A stretch of 64,000 bases of DNA from Halichoerus grypus (taxonomy: Eukaryota; Chordata; Mammalia; Carnivora; Phocidae), in contig NC_135726.1 in NCBI RefSeq assembly GCF_964656455.1, positions 29,107,930 through 29,171,929 on the forward strand. The letters run 5' to 3'. How positions within the stretch are numbered: the first letter of the stretch is position 1; every line of letters begins with the position of its first letter. Positions 11,561 to 22,090 of this stretch are shown in pieces. The notes beneath the pieces are model-generated. The model saw nothing but the letters and a program-made list of their open reading frames with translations. It did not search any database and was not told where the DNA came from. The position numbers and the translations under genes are program-made.

Positions 11561-13045
11561 TCAAGCCAAAAAAAAAAGGAAAAAAAAACAACAACAAAGC
11601 AAAACACAAACTCCAGAAGTTGCTAGTAAAATAAACAGTATCAAGTACAACCCACTGAGAAGGATAATGAGGTTGCATGCACCTTCTAATTTAATCAAGA
11701 GCTTGTTTGTGCGAACCCAGCCTTGATACAAAAGACAAGAGGGATTTAGGGAAACACGCCGAGGACGATATACTGCAAACAAGTGAACACCAGGGCACCC
11801 CCTCGCCTTTTCCAGGAGGAGTGTGGAAGAGAAGGTAGCTCGCGGGACTCCTTCTGGAGGTGTCACCCTCAGTTTTGGCGACATCCCAGAGTAGAACATG
11901 CATGTCTTTTTCAACGTTACCATCCAATTACTCTCCTTGTCTCTGGGATGAAGACATCTGCGCATAGAAATAGTCAGCCGCAGACCTAAACTCTTGGGGA
12001 TTTGTGGAAGGTGGATTGTTTTGGTTATCGTTAGGGTTTGAAGTGAGGAGGAGGAGGAGGGAAGGGAGTGGTATTCTTGTCTTTTGTTTTCTTACAAAAC
12101 AGAATAAAAGGGACAGTTTTAAAATATTTTTCTTAAAAAAATAAAAAAGCAAATAAATGAAATATTTTTTCCTTTTCTTTTAGCTTTGAAGCAAAGAAAC
12201 CTTCAATCTGATATACGTTAAAGTTTGAGTTTAGTACTTAATTGACCACATGACTCAGGAAAAACTGAAACAGTATCACTCATTCCCTTATCAAGCCAGC
12301 TTATCAGCCCTGAACCTAAACATAGCCATCAGTCCCCGAGCATTCACAGCTTTGTCAATCCCCCAAATTCAGCTGTGGTTGTTGGTGGGGCGTGGGGGTG
12401 CACAGTAAGAGGATGCTAAGTACTCAAAATCTCATGCAATTTTAGATAGTATCATTATCTTTTGCCGACCTTATGATTTTACCGAAAGCCTAATGTCCCA
12501 TAATCATGTTTCTCTTTAGCTAGTATTAACCTTTCGGTGACTTCTCTCTTCCCTCCGTCTCTCTCTCTCTAACTATCCTCTGTTAATCAATTGTGCACTG
12601 CAGATGGGGTCAAGGAAACCTACTTCCTCCTTTGATAGCCTCCAATGTTTCTACTCTTGGGGATAAAAGTGCTTTAAATGGAGTTATATTCTAGGAAAAT
12701 CAATATATGATTACTGCAAAGATTTGTATTGATTGTCCTGTTGCATTGCAAAAAGGCTAAAGAAAAATGGCATGGCACATTTCCCTTCAATTCCTGTTCC
12801 ACCGAGTTTGTTGTGAATGTTTTGGGCCAGAAGAAAATGTTGGAACTTTATTTAATGACCTAAAGTTTTCATCATTCAATCCGCTCACTTCTCTCCGTGC
12901 CCTGGAAAATGCGTCATCATCACTGTCCTGGCTGCTTGTCGGTCATGCCGGGACAGGCAGGAGAGCTTGCGGGGCTGAAGACCGTTCACTTCAGCGCACC
13001 GGAAACCGCGGGCTGCCATCCTGATACCCACTCTCCTCTTCTCCC
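11561..13045. other. Unique sequence with simple low-complexity tracts
   Basis: It includes A-rich DNA at 11567-11590, a GAG-rich purine stretch at 12040-12068, A-rich DNA at 12120-12160 and a short (TC)n run at about 12558-12571. The frames on both strands at 11561-11965 and 11783-11989 are antisense to each other and not gene-like. Confidence 0.5.
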
Positions 13046-13049
13046 TCAC

Positions 13050-13522
13050 TCACAGAATCCTGATTTTGCTGGGAGTAGCAATGTACCCATGTACCCGGCT
13101 GAAAAGTATTCCTGTTGCCTTTATCAACAGGGGTGAGGAAGTGACTACATTGTAGCTAATGGAATCTAGGCGGACACTGTTGGGTAGGGCTTCTGGGAAA
13201 GTTCCTTACAAGGGCGATGGAGGTGACGCAAGGACCAGGCCCATCTGCCTTCCCTCCCTTTCTTCCTTCTCCTTACCAGTAATGTGTGTGACCTATTAGG
13301 AGCTGCCGTGGTTCTCTTGTGACCATGAAGGAAGTCTGAAGATGGAAGCCATGACAAAAGGAGGACAGAGCAGAAAGACTGAAGGAGCTGTGAACACTGG
13401 TGATGTGGATCCACCATAATGGCCCTACTCTTTGTGGATTTCTTTCCCATGGAGGAAATAGAAATCCCTCTGAGGTTGAAGCCACTGTTGTTCAGGTCTG
13501 TGATATTTGCAGCCAAATGTGA
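13050..13522 (+). repeat. MLT1-type LTR (MaLR, ERVL-related), decayed
   Basis: The stretch 'gaagtctgaagatggaagcc' near 13331 and 'ggagcagaaagactgaagga', with the 3' end 'ttgaagccactgttgttcag' to 'tttgcagccaaatg' near 13479-13520, match the 3' half of the older MLT1 LTR subfamilies. It is a non-coding solo-LTR-like remnant of an ancient mammalian retroelement. The 5' boundary is uncertain, and the subfamily (J/K/L) is from memory. Confidence 0.6.
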
Positions 13523-14616
13523 GAAATTTCCCTTACAAAATGCCTTCTTACGTGGGCCCTCCATGTCATCCTGAGTATTAAAAATTAGTTACCGCTAAGG
13601 CTAAGATCCTAGGCAATGGCCCCTGAGTGGTCCAAATACTTCCTGGTGTCTGTAAGCCATTTAGCTGTTTTTCTAATCATTACGGCTGAGGAATTACTAC
13701 AGTAATACGGTCTTTTAAGAAATTCAGTGTACCTTTGTTATCTTTAGCAGCTGGCGCCCATTTCCCCTTCTTCGAGGATGAGGAGTCCATCTTGTTTTGG
13801 GCTATTCCTTCTCCCAGGAGTGTGCGGTCTTTGTGGGACTGTCATCAAGGTGCCGGGGGCTCCCCTAGCCATGAGGCGGGCATAAGATCCAGGCAGGGCC
13901 CTGTTAGACTTTGATTCTTGAGCAGAGCAGAGCCTATTCCTTCCCACTGCGGCACCCTGATGAGTGCCTGTGTTTCCCCCTGCCCGGATCCTTGCAGCCA
14001 CACTGCTGCCTCTCCTCCCCAGTTACTCTTCTTTGTGGCTATTGTGAACAGCCCCGTATCCTTCCCAAAAGAGAACCTTCTGCTCTCTTGCCTTTTCCCC
14101 TCCTTAAACATTGCGTTCTGTTGCTTGCAACCAAAGAATTCTAACACAGAACTTATCATCAGAAGGGAACATAAAGCATCCACGTTCCTTTTTTGTTTTT
14201 AAAAGAAGGTCTTGAGAAAATAATCTCTAGCTTCTACCTTGGGCAGCCACTGCCCAGCTGGGGGCAGTCTGAGCAGGGGCTCCGTGGTCACCTGGCGCAC
14301 GCTGTTCTGACTCTCCACTTCGGAAGGTGCTGTTCTCAACTGTGATGCAGACGCATCTCATCCAAATCACCTCATGGAATAATATAATTAGTTATAGCTT
14401 TTCCTTGAAAATGTATAAATTTGAAGTCAATTTTCCAGAATTAAGGAACCCAGGAAACCAGTTCTTTGTCTTACTTAAAGACCAACAAATAACTGCCATT
14501 ATTTAATGCAGAGGCCGGTTCCTAAAAGTGGGGGACCCGAGAATCACAGGATCAGCACACCAGAACCCTAAGGCTTTAAGGCCATTTAGATTGTTCTGGG
14601 ATAAGAGCCATTTATT
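13523..14616. other. Mostly unique sequence; possible second LTR end
   Basis: The stretch near 14115-14148 ('ttctgttgcttgcaaccaaa', then 'gaattctaaca') looks like another MLT1-type 3' terminus, but the preceding few hundred bases do not convincingly match. Frames at 13845-14183 minus and 13918-14202 plus overlap each other and are not gene-like. Confidence 0.4.
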
Positions 14617-14830
14617 ATTCTTTTTAAATTTTATTTATTTATTTATTTGAGCGAGAGAGAGAGAGAAGGAGGAGCAGAGGGGGAGGGAAAGGGAAGGGGA
14701 AAGAATCTCAAGCAGACTCTGCACTCAGCGCAGAGCCCAACCTGGGGCTTGATCCCACGACAGTGAGATCATGACCTGAGCCAAAACCAGGAGTTGGACA
14801 CTTAACCGACTGAGCCATCCAGGCACCCCT
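14617..14830 (-). mobile_element. CAN SINE, minus strand, older copy
   Basis: Reading the minus strand, the head is 'aggggtgcctggatggctca', followed by the tRNA-like B-box region, a CT-rich tract (a GA-rich run at 14653-14703 on plus) and an A-rich tail (TTTA repeats at 14628-14648 on plus). No clear target duplication was found, in keeping with an older, diverged copy. Confidence 0.9.
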
Positions 14831-15079
14831 ATCATATGTAAATTAAGAGAAGGAGCTTCCGAAAGCCTCTACTTTACAGCTAGAATGTTCACGCTACTAC
14901 AGAATTCTTCCTAATGGCTCATTGTGCCTAAGCAATGTAAAGTTCTCACTCAATACAGGTAGAAGTTGCTTATGGAGTCTATTGACTACTTAGCTTCAAT
15001 GGACAACATTTCCTTTAAAGACAGCAGCTTAAATAGAAGGTGATATTAAATTAGGAGAAAAATGAAATTATAGTAACAA
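14831..15079. other. Unique sequence, no gene seen
   Basis: Short interval between a SINE and a MIR. Nothing is recognised. Confidence 0.5.
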
Positions 15080-15300
15080 TAACAGCTCACCTTCACTGAG
15101 TGCTTCCTACGTGTCAGACACTATTCCCTAGATTTTACATACATAAAGTAATATAATACTCATAACGATCCATGAGTTAACCACCATTATTATCCCCTTT
15201 CTTCAGATGGGGAGTAATGAGGTTCAGATGAGGCAGAGGGGTTAAGTAACTTGCCCAACATAATTTAGTTTATAAATGAAAGAACCAGGATAAATCTCAA
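15080..15300 (-). repeat. MIR SINE, minus strand
   Basis: The plus strand reads as a reverse-complement MIR. The landmarks are 'actgagtgcttcctacgtgt' and 'cagacactattccctagat', then 'cattattatcccctttctt', 'cagatgggga' and 'gaggcagaggggttaagtaa', ending near 'tgaaagaaccagg'. This is a nearly full-length but diverged copy of the mammalian-wide tRNA-derived SINE. Confidence 0.85.
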
Positions 15301-15409
15301 TGTTACCACGATAAAATTATATATTCCTCCAACCCTGCGGAGGCAATATAAACTACTATAAACTAGTCCAGGAACCTATTTTAGTAATGTAGGGCAAAAA
15401 GCCACACAA

Positions 15410-15720
15410 ATGTTTACATCTCTTGCTTAATAATTACACTTCTAATAATGTTTTCCAAAGAAACAATCTAAATTAAAAAAAAAAAATCTAAAGAAATTTT
15501 TATTGCAGCAATATTTGTAACAATGAAACTAAGTGGAAGTAACCCAACTTTTTAATAATGGGGAATGATTACAAAAAACAGTATACAAATTTAATGAATT
15601 ATTGTCATTAAAATGCATAATTATTAAATTATGAAGCAACATGGGAAACACTTTGGTATTAAAAAGTAGGATATAAAATTATATGTATGCATACTCAACA
15701 ATTAAACCTAAATCCAACAA
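15410..15720 (+). repeat. HAL1/L1-type LINE 3' fragment
   Basis: A decayed plus-strand LINE end is recognisable from 'tttattgcagcaatatttgt', 'aatggggaatgattaca' and 'gggaaacactttggtatt'. These match the region of old L1/HAL1 elements just after ORF2. The reading frame is lost. Confidence 0.6.
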
Positions 15721-16560
15721 CATATTCATATAGCCCATGGCTGGAAATTGACTTTCAAAATGAAAATAATCTGCGTTAGGAGAGTGGGACTCAAGAAAGG
15801 AAGAGAAACAGCCTGAAGTTTCCACTGTCCCCGGATGCTTCTGGCTCTTGCCTGGGAAAGCCTATCATCTTCCCTTCACTGTAGATTAACTAGAAAGCTA
15901 CGAAGGAGGGGAAGCTTAGCAACGCAAGGCTCTTTATCCAGTCAAGGTAAATGAAGTTCGGCTGGTCAGGAGAGTAAATAAGATTAGTTATGGGCTCCAG
16001 GTCATCCACTCATGGAGGTCAGCGAGTGTGAGATTATTATCCTTGGTAGAAGAGCAGCAAAATAGCATTAAGGAATAAATTAATGAAAAAGGTAGAAGAT
16101 TATTTGAACTAAAGCCCTAATCAGTTTAGAGATTTCACTCAACTGCTCAACTGGCCATCAGTCAAGCTCACAAAACAAATATGCTTGTTCTCTTAAGTAA
16201 TTCCAGGAGATCTCCCTTTCTTGCTTCAAAGACATCCAATCTAAGGAAAGTCATGAATAAAGTTACTCCAGTTTGCTGCTACACCTCATACAAAACCTAC
16301 TGAAGCATTAAGGGGCATGCTGCTAAAATAGTAAAGCACACTATTTGTACTAGATGATAATTGGGAGTCCTGTTCGGCCTTTGATTCCCAAATGGAACAT
16401 CATTCCATATCCATTCAGAAACACTGAATTCACCAACATGCAAACTGCATATTTTATTAAATAAACACAAAGTAGGAGATAATGACATACATTTGTTTTC
16501 ATTACAAGTAGTAATGCAATATTTCTCCAAGGCTTACTGCATTAGCATTTCTTGCCACGT
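15721..16560. other. Unique sequence, no gene seen
   Basis: AT-rich, with no recognised repeat. A minus-strand frame at 16297-16530 shows no known domain. Confidence 0.5.
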
Positions 16561-17110
16561 TTCAAATGCCTTTGAACTTTCTGAAAAGCTACATCTGTTA
16601 GCTCCCGTGTAGACAGCAGAAAGTTACCAAGTGAATTAAGTTTTAATATAAATTGCTTTGTTCACTATTAAGATTGATGTTGGACACACTGTACTCTAAG
16701 TTGCAAACTGCAATTACAATTCGTTGCAATTATCTTTGGTTGTTAATAGCACAAGATAGCATGTCACTTTCTACCAAGTGTATAATTTATCATTTGTGGG
16801 TTTTTTTTTTTTCCCGTGAACTCTTGTGGTATTCCACACGTATAATCTTGTTGTATTTATTTCCCAGCGGCCCAACAAAATGCACAGCAAGTGCTGACGA
16901 GAACAAACTAAAAAGCACTGCTATTGACAAGCCGTCACTTGAGCGGTAATGAACATTCTGCCTCCACTTTCACCTCAACAAACCAGCAGCTTTAATTTAT
17001 GATAAAGCAAAGGAGAGGCAACCTCCAGGTTTATTATACCCTCAGTGCTGTTTCAAATAAAGTAATTAGAAGGTCAAGAGACAGGTCTGGAAAGCCAAAT
17101 ATAAATGCAA
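16561..17110. promoter_or_regulatory. Candidate conserved non-coding block
   Basis: This is repeat-free DNA with an irregular, information-rich texture, including 'gcaattacaattcgttgcaa' near 16710 and 'gtaattagaag' near 17063. Spurious stops occur in every frame. It resembles conserved non-coding elements in mammalian gene deserts. The only evidence is the lack of repeats and the motif content. Confidence 0.25.
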
Positions 17111-18205
17111 CCCTTCTGTACCGACATTAAAAAAAAAAAAAAAAAGACTAGTGTGTTCAAAGAGCATTTTATCCATCTTTCTTCTCCAAAGCGGGGCAAG
17201 TCAATTTTTTTTTAATACTACCGTAACCAATCAGAAACAGTGGCAGCTCCCCTCCTTCTCTCTCTAATTTGCTCCATATGGACGATGAACAGCACACCTC
17301 AGAGATGCTGTCCTTAGGAGAACATGACTAGCTAGTCAAAAAAAAAAAAAAAAAAAAAAACTGCTTTGAGTTGTAAACTCAGGATAGGTGATTAGGAAGT
17401 TTATTATTATTTTTTTAAATCAAGAATGAGTGAACATGTGAAGGGATGGAAAGGTTCTGGAGAAGTCCTAGCAATATTGCAGTAGTCCACAAAAAAAGTT
17501 TTAAAATTCTATTTTAAAACATTTTGCTTAAAAAAAAAAAATGTCTTGAAAAAAGACACCCCAGGGAAAGGAGCTGACTCGCAGAAAAATTACCCTTTCA
17601 ATATACTTTGTTTTCAGCGATGAAAGAAACAATTATAATAAATAGCATGCTGTTTCTACCGAACTGTCTGTAACATCATACTTCATGGTAAAGGTTCCTA
17701 ATTTTGCTTACACTTCAGTCTGTTTTACTTTCCTCTCTCTACTTTGTTTCTCTTACACAACAACGACACCATGCTAAAACTGCTCCTAAAGGCCGTGAAA
17801 CCCAATGGATCTTGACTTTATATGTAGTCCACCCTCTGAGGAATGAGTTAGACAATTTTAAGGATAACATGAACTCTTCTAAGCCAGCTGCTTTCAAACA
17901 TTTGGATCCAAGGATTACTTGAGTGGGAAATAATGTCCCAGGAATCCACTCCATTTGTCCCCATTAGCCTACTGTTTCAAGCCCTTCTCCAGGCCCCTAG
18001 ATAAAGGCAGGGGTAGGGAGGAGGAAAGATGGATGGAAGGGGGCGGGGGAAGGAAGTATGGGGGCAGGGAGGAGGAGGGAGAGAAGGTGAGGGTAAGAAG
18101 GAGACAAACTCAGAACTCAGCCAGCTTCCGCACAGGTAGCGAAGGTATACATCAGGGGTGCTAAGTCTGAAAACAGTTTTAAAAAGAGCAATCTTCCAAA
18201 ATGAT
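17111..18205. other. Unique sequence with A-tracts and a polypurine stretch
   Basis: It holds A-tracts at about 17130-17145 and a 23-A run at 17338-17360. A G/A-rich stretch lies at 18010-18104 and is listed as a finding. No gene is recognised. Confidence 0.5.
18010..18104. repeat. G/A-rich polypurine low-complexity tract
   Basis: Over 90 bp the plus strand is almost entirely purine, with many GGG and GGAGG runs (for example 'gggggcgggggaaggaagta'). It is a low-complexity tract with potential for G-quadruplex or triplex structure. Confidence 0.8.
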
Positions 18206-18480
18206 ACGAGTCATTCTTGCTGCCGTAACCAATATAACACTAAGCTATTGGAGGCTACTGTGTTCAACTGCATCCATCTCTCCTGGGACCTGCAGCATAT
18301 ATGCTCCAAAAGCCTTTCTGAAATGGCATTTTGATGTATAATTTTTGCTTCAAGTAATTTTTTATCACTGTCTGTTCAAGCAGTTGGTATAATTACACCT
18401 GATTATATAAGTGGTAGAAATGTATGTAAGCTCATAATGAGAACATGTAATTATCTTGTAAAAAAAATCCTCACAAACCG
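18206..18480. promoter_or_regulatory. Candidate conserved non-coding block
   Basis: A repeat-free, AT-rich block includes 'ataattacacctgattatat' near 18389, 'tcataatgagaac' near 18432 and 'tgtaattatc' near 18447. These are homeodomain-like cores, and no coding frame is present. The inference rests only on motif density. Confidence 0.25.
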
Positions 18481-19599
18481 TAAAATAAAAAGTATACAAG
18501 TACAGTAGGTGGGGTGTTTTGTTTTGTTTTTTGTCTTCACCCAGAATTACAACTGAAGTGATGACTCCATCATGGCGTGGTAGGAAATGGGTGTATTTTG
18601 GACCTTCATCTGCTTGGCTAAAGGAGCGGGCAGGTTTGATCCAAGATCACCTTGATGTCTCCGGTGCCAAAAAATATTTGCAAGTCGGGCATTAATGAGA
18701 AGAGAGTATCCGTACCCTATGACCCAGCTGCGTACATGAAATGCAAAACAGTGCTGAATTTCTGAGGATGCAGTAGCTAGGCTGGTTTCTTCAACCCGGC
18801 GACGTGTTTTCTACATCGCTGTTCTTTTTTTTTTTTTTTTTTTAACTAAAATGTAATGCTGATAATTTGTACAATTAGGGGGAAAATGAGTGGAGAAATA
18901 AAGTAGATGATTTTCAAAGCACTCTCTGAGGCAGTAATTTCAGCCCTTTCTCCAGCGAGATAAAACAAGAAGTATTTGACTGATACAAATTCCTCAATCC
19001 GCACCCTCCCCTTCCCTGGTCTTTCACTGGAGGTGCTAATGAGCAGTGAAACGTTCAAAACGCTGTTCTGTGCAGTGGGGTAAGGGGTACGGAGCCTGAC
19101 AGTAATTCAGTGAGAATTTTCTGTAAGCCTTTGGTCTCGGCAGAGGCCCTGACAATGGCCCGGCTAGACGTCCAATCTCGACCAAACAGGAATTCTCTAA
19201 CAGAAAGCCAGTTCTACTTCTTTCCCATACGAGACCTACATACCAAAGGTTTATAAAAATAGAGGAGGGCACAGCACCAAGGCAGGTTTTTAGGAACATG
19301 TAAGGGATGTAAGCACGGTCATGGTACATGAGGGCCTTACGCAGCGGCCAAAGCCCAGGACTTGCATATATCTTGCAGACATCCATTAAATGCATTAACT
19401 GTTAGTACAGAATTCTACATGGTTCTAAGAGTGCGCCAGAGACTGAAGAAAAAACTCAGGGTGTCCTGGGAGACACTACGGGTTACCTCCCCAACAACCA
19501 CTCCCTTCTTCGTTGCTAACAGAGCCCCTATTTTATTCACGTCTTTGACTCAGAGAAAATGGAAGCCACTGCCAGCTCATGAGTAAATCTTGGGTAACA
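18481..19599. other. Unique sequence, no gene seen
   Basis: A 19-T run lies at 18825-18843. The 119-codon minus-strand frame at 19036-19395 has no recognised domain and no splice context that I can support. Confidence 0.5.
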
Positions 19600-20000
19600 A
19601 AGCCAATGATGGTGTTTCCATTTCCCTTGGTACGTTTTGGTTTAGCACTAAACATCTGACCCAGATATGGGCAATGAGACTGGAAAGAAGGTCAACAGGG
19701 AATTTCTAGGGAGGATTTCCTCACTCTTGAGAAGGAGGCACTGGAAGAGCTGATCTCTTTCCATCTTTGTTGTTTCAACATCTGGATGTGATGCCTGGAG
19801 CAGCTGCAGCCATTTGAAACACGAAGGAAGCCAGCATGAGGGTAAAGGTTACGATGGTGAGCTTAAAAGAGAGGAATCCAGGTCTTGAGTGACATCACTG
19901 GGTCTACGATCATATCACACCTACAGCTGTCCTACTTCTGAACTTCCTGTAACATGAGATAATAACTGCCCTGTTTAAGCCAAGTTTGAGTCAGAGCACA
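19600..20000 (+). repeat. MLT1-type LTR (MaLR), decayed
   Basis: The landmarks are 'gacccagatatgggcaatga' near 19658, 'cacgaaggaagccagcatga' near 19820 and 'acttcctgtaacatgagata' followed by 'ataactgccctgtttaagcc' near 19943-19982. Together these match the older MLT1 subfamilies (J/K/L). The terminal few bases are lost or diverged. Confidence 0.65.
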
Positions 20001-20032
20001 ATTTGATACTGTACCCATTTGTCCATTATGGA

Positions 20033-20090
20033 GGGGTAACATTTATATTTTTAGCTAAATTATGCAGGGGTACCATTTATATTTTTAGCT
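20033..20090 (+). repeat. Local tandem duplication, 34-bp period
   Basis: A 24-bp unit beginning 'ggggtaacatttatattttt' at 20033-20056 recurs at 20067-20090 with one mismatch. It is a small local duplication between the LTR remnant and the LINE fragment. Confidence 0.85.
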
Positions 20091-20154
20091 TAGATACAAG
20101 CATGCCAACACATCTGAATTTAAATCTCATTCACTAAAATTAAACTGGTATCTA

Positions 20155-20403
20155 TATATTACTGGTGGAGTTTTTAAAATTCATACAATTCTTTTGGGGC
20201 ACAGTTTGTCAATTTTATCGAGAGTTATAAAGAAACTTACCAATTTTGATCCAGTATTTCACTTTTTACCCCAGGGAAATAATCCAAACCACGGAGAAAT
20301 ATATACCCTATATTTGATGGAGTACTATTCACACATGAAAAATGATCACTGAAATTGTTAGTAAAGTGAAAAAATTACTATGACAAGTGAAAAAAAGAAT
20401 ACC
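20155..20403 (+). repeat. HAL1/L1-type LINE 3' fragment
   Basis: The landmarks are 'ccccagggaaataatccaaa' near 20270 and 'gatggagtactattcacaca' near 20317, then 'tgaaaaatgatcac'. These match the decayed end of an old L1/HAL1 on the plus strand. It is interrupted at its 3' side by the SINE and Tigger complex. Confidence 0.6.
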
Positions 20404-20418
20404 ATAGAGTTGACTCTT

Positions 20419-20559
20419 TGGGGGGGGCGGGCAGAGGGAGAGAATCTTAAGCAGGCTCCAGGCCCAGCCCGGAGCCTGATCCCACAACCCTGAGATCCTG
20501 ACCTGAGCCAAAATCAAGAGTTAGACACTTAACCGACTGAGCCACCCAGGTGCCCCATT
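20419..20559 (-). mobile_element. CAN SINE, minus strand, truncated, nested at the edge of a MER2-type element
   Basis: The right end reads as the reverse complement of the SINE head ('ctgagccacccaggtgcccc') and is preceded by the B-box region. The A-rich tail side is short, replaced by a G run at 20420-20427. A 15-bp target duplication with two mismatches (20404-20418 and 20560-20574) includes the first bases of the neighbouring transposon, so the SINE inserted into an existing transposon end. Confidence 0.9.
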
Positions 20560-20562
20560 ATA

Positions 20563-20960
20563 CAGCTGACTCTTGAACAACATGGGTTTGAACTGCGCAG
20601 GTCCACTTCTATGTGGTTTATTTTTTGGTAAACTCGACACTGTACTATGAGTCTGTTCCTTATGATTTCTTAGTATTTTTTTTCTAGAGCTTACTTTATT
20701 GTACATAGTAATTATACAGTATATAATAATTATAAATGTATGTTACATTTTTTATATACTATACGGTATCTATTATACAGTATATAATAAATGCAACATA
20801 CAAAATACGTGTTCATCAACTGTTTATGTTACTGGTAATACTTCCAGTCAACAGTAGGTTATTTTAAGTTTTGGGGGAGTCAAAAATTAAATTCTATAGG
20901 GATTTTTGACTGTGCAGAGGATCAGCACTCCTGACCCCTGCACTGCTCAAGGATCAAATG
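20563..20960 (+). mobile_element. MER2-type Tigger DNA transposon (TcMar-Tigger), non-autonomous
   Basis: The left end 'cagctgactcttgaacaaca' and right end 'ctgctcaaggatcaaatg' are imperfect inverted repeats. TA dinucleotides flank both ends (20561-20562 and 20961-20962), as expected for mariner-type transposition. Internal landmarks 'gcttactttattgta' near 20689, 'caacatacaaaatacgtgtt' near 20794 and 'agttttgggggagtcaaaaa' near 20868 match what I recall of MER2/Tigger1. It lacks a transposase gene. It carries an unusual inverted AT-rich duplication, listed as a finding. Confidence 0.85.
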
Positions 20961-21310
20961 TAATAACACAAAAACAACAACAATAACAACAACAAAATTC
21001 AACATATGTGTATGCTTAAGAGTTCGGAATAAAACCTACCAAAAAACAGCTACAGAGGTTGGTGTCATGGTTGGGGGTTAGGGGTGAGTTCTTTCTTTCC
21101 TAGTCTTCCTTTTCCAAACTTCCTAAATAGAAAAAATATGTATATTCGCAATTTCCACACTACATTATTCAGCTGCTTAGTACAATTTATGGGCAATGCC
21201 GAATGAAAATGTCTAGAGACGGAGATTGGGATAGCCTGGGGAAAAGACGTGAGGCAGATGTAGAAAGCTCATTAGCACCAGGATTTCTTCACAACTAGTT
21301 GGATTTTCTT
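20961..21310. other. Unique sequence with a CAA-rich tract
   Basis: A CAA/TAA-rich tract at about 20968-20996 directly follows the Tigger element. The rest is unremarkable. Confidence 0.5.
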
Positions 21311-21319
21311 TTAAATTCT

Positions 21320-21403
21320 GACTCTTTCTTTCTTTCTTTCGTTCTCTTTTTCTTCTCTCTCTTTCTCTTTCTCTTCCTTCCTTTTTTTTTTTCTTTCTTT
21401 TCA
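21320..21403. repeat. CT-rich polypyrimidine microsatellite
   Basis: On the plus strand it is an interrupted (CTTT)n/(CT)n tract with a T run, almost purely pyrimidine over about 80 bp. The minus-strand lysine/arginine/glutamate-rich frame across it is an artefact of this repeat. Confidence 0.9.
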
Positions 21404-21759
21404 AGGAGATGATTATTCCATGATTTGGGTAAGGTGAATGAGAACAGTTAACAAGTATGGGATGGTGAGCTAACGTACCATCCCTGAAAGCAGCCCACTG
21501 GGGAAAATTCCTATTTCTAAATAAGAAAAAAAATTGCCAGCTGCTTTGATTTGAGTGCTCTGCTTCAGAATAAATTTGCCTGGAAGTGCAGAAGGGTACA
21601 AGGTGGGGGCTGGAAGGTAATAGTGCATTCTCCTAAATAAAAGCAGGGACCATGGATGTTCCTTCTAATCTAAGCCAACAATGACACTATGGACAGAGTC
21701 CCAAAGATGCTCACGGTATTCCATATAATTAAGAGGGATTGTTGGCATCAGAGGAACCA
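21404..21759. other. Unique sequence, no gene seen
   Basis: No repeat, exon or motif cluster is recognised. Confidence 0.5.
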
Positions 21760-22090
21760 GAAATATTCTGTAGATTAACTGCTTACTTCATTGCTAATGA
21801 CTGCCCAATTTCTTTAGACTAATTGGTGCAATCTACATTTTTGCAGCAAAGATGAAGTATCAACTTGATTTGGTGTCGATAAAAAATTGATGGATGCTTC
21901 TGACTGCTACTTCTCAACAATACACGGATTATTACTACTATAATTATCATAAATGACAAAACATGGGCAAGTGGTGATTACAAGTCTAATTCTATCCTGA
22001 GGTTTTAATGGCATAAACCACTCAGGCTTTACACTCATGATTTACTGCATCATCAAAATCCCTGGAAGGATTACCCTTGGGTGAATGCCA
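21760..22090. promoter_or_regulatory. Candidate conserved non-coding block
   Basis: Repeat-free AT-rich DNA has several homeodomain-like cores: 'gctaatgac' near 21792, 'gactaattgg' near 21818, 'attattactactataattat' near 21928 and 'tctaattct' near 21984. The texture resembles deeply conserved non-coding DNA. This is inference only. Confidence 0.25.

Noticed and set aside
13050..14150. Endogenous retrovirus coding region between LTR-like pieces
   Set aside because: Only LTR-like sequence is recognisable at about 13.05-13.52 kb and weakly near 14.1 kb. No gag, pol or env-like frame lies between them.
21213..21404. Lysine/arginine/glutamate-rich minus-strand frame
   Set aside because: It is an artefact of the CT-rich microsatellite.
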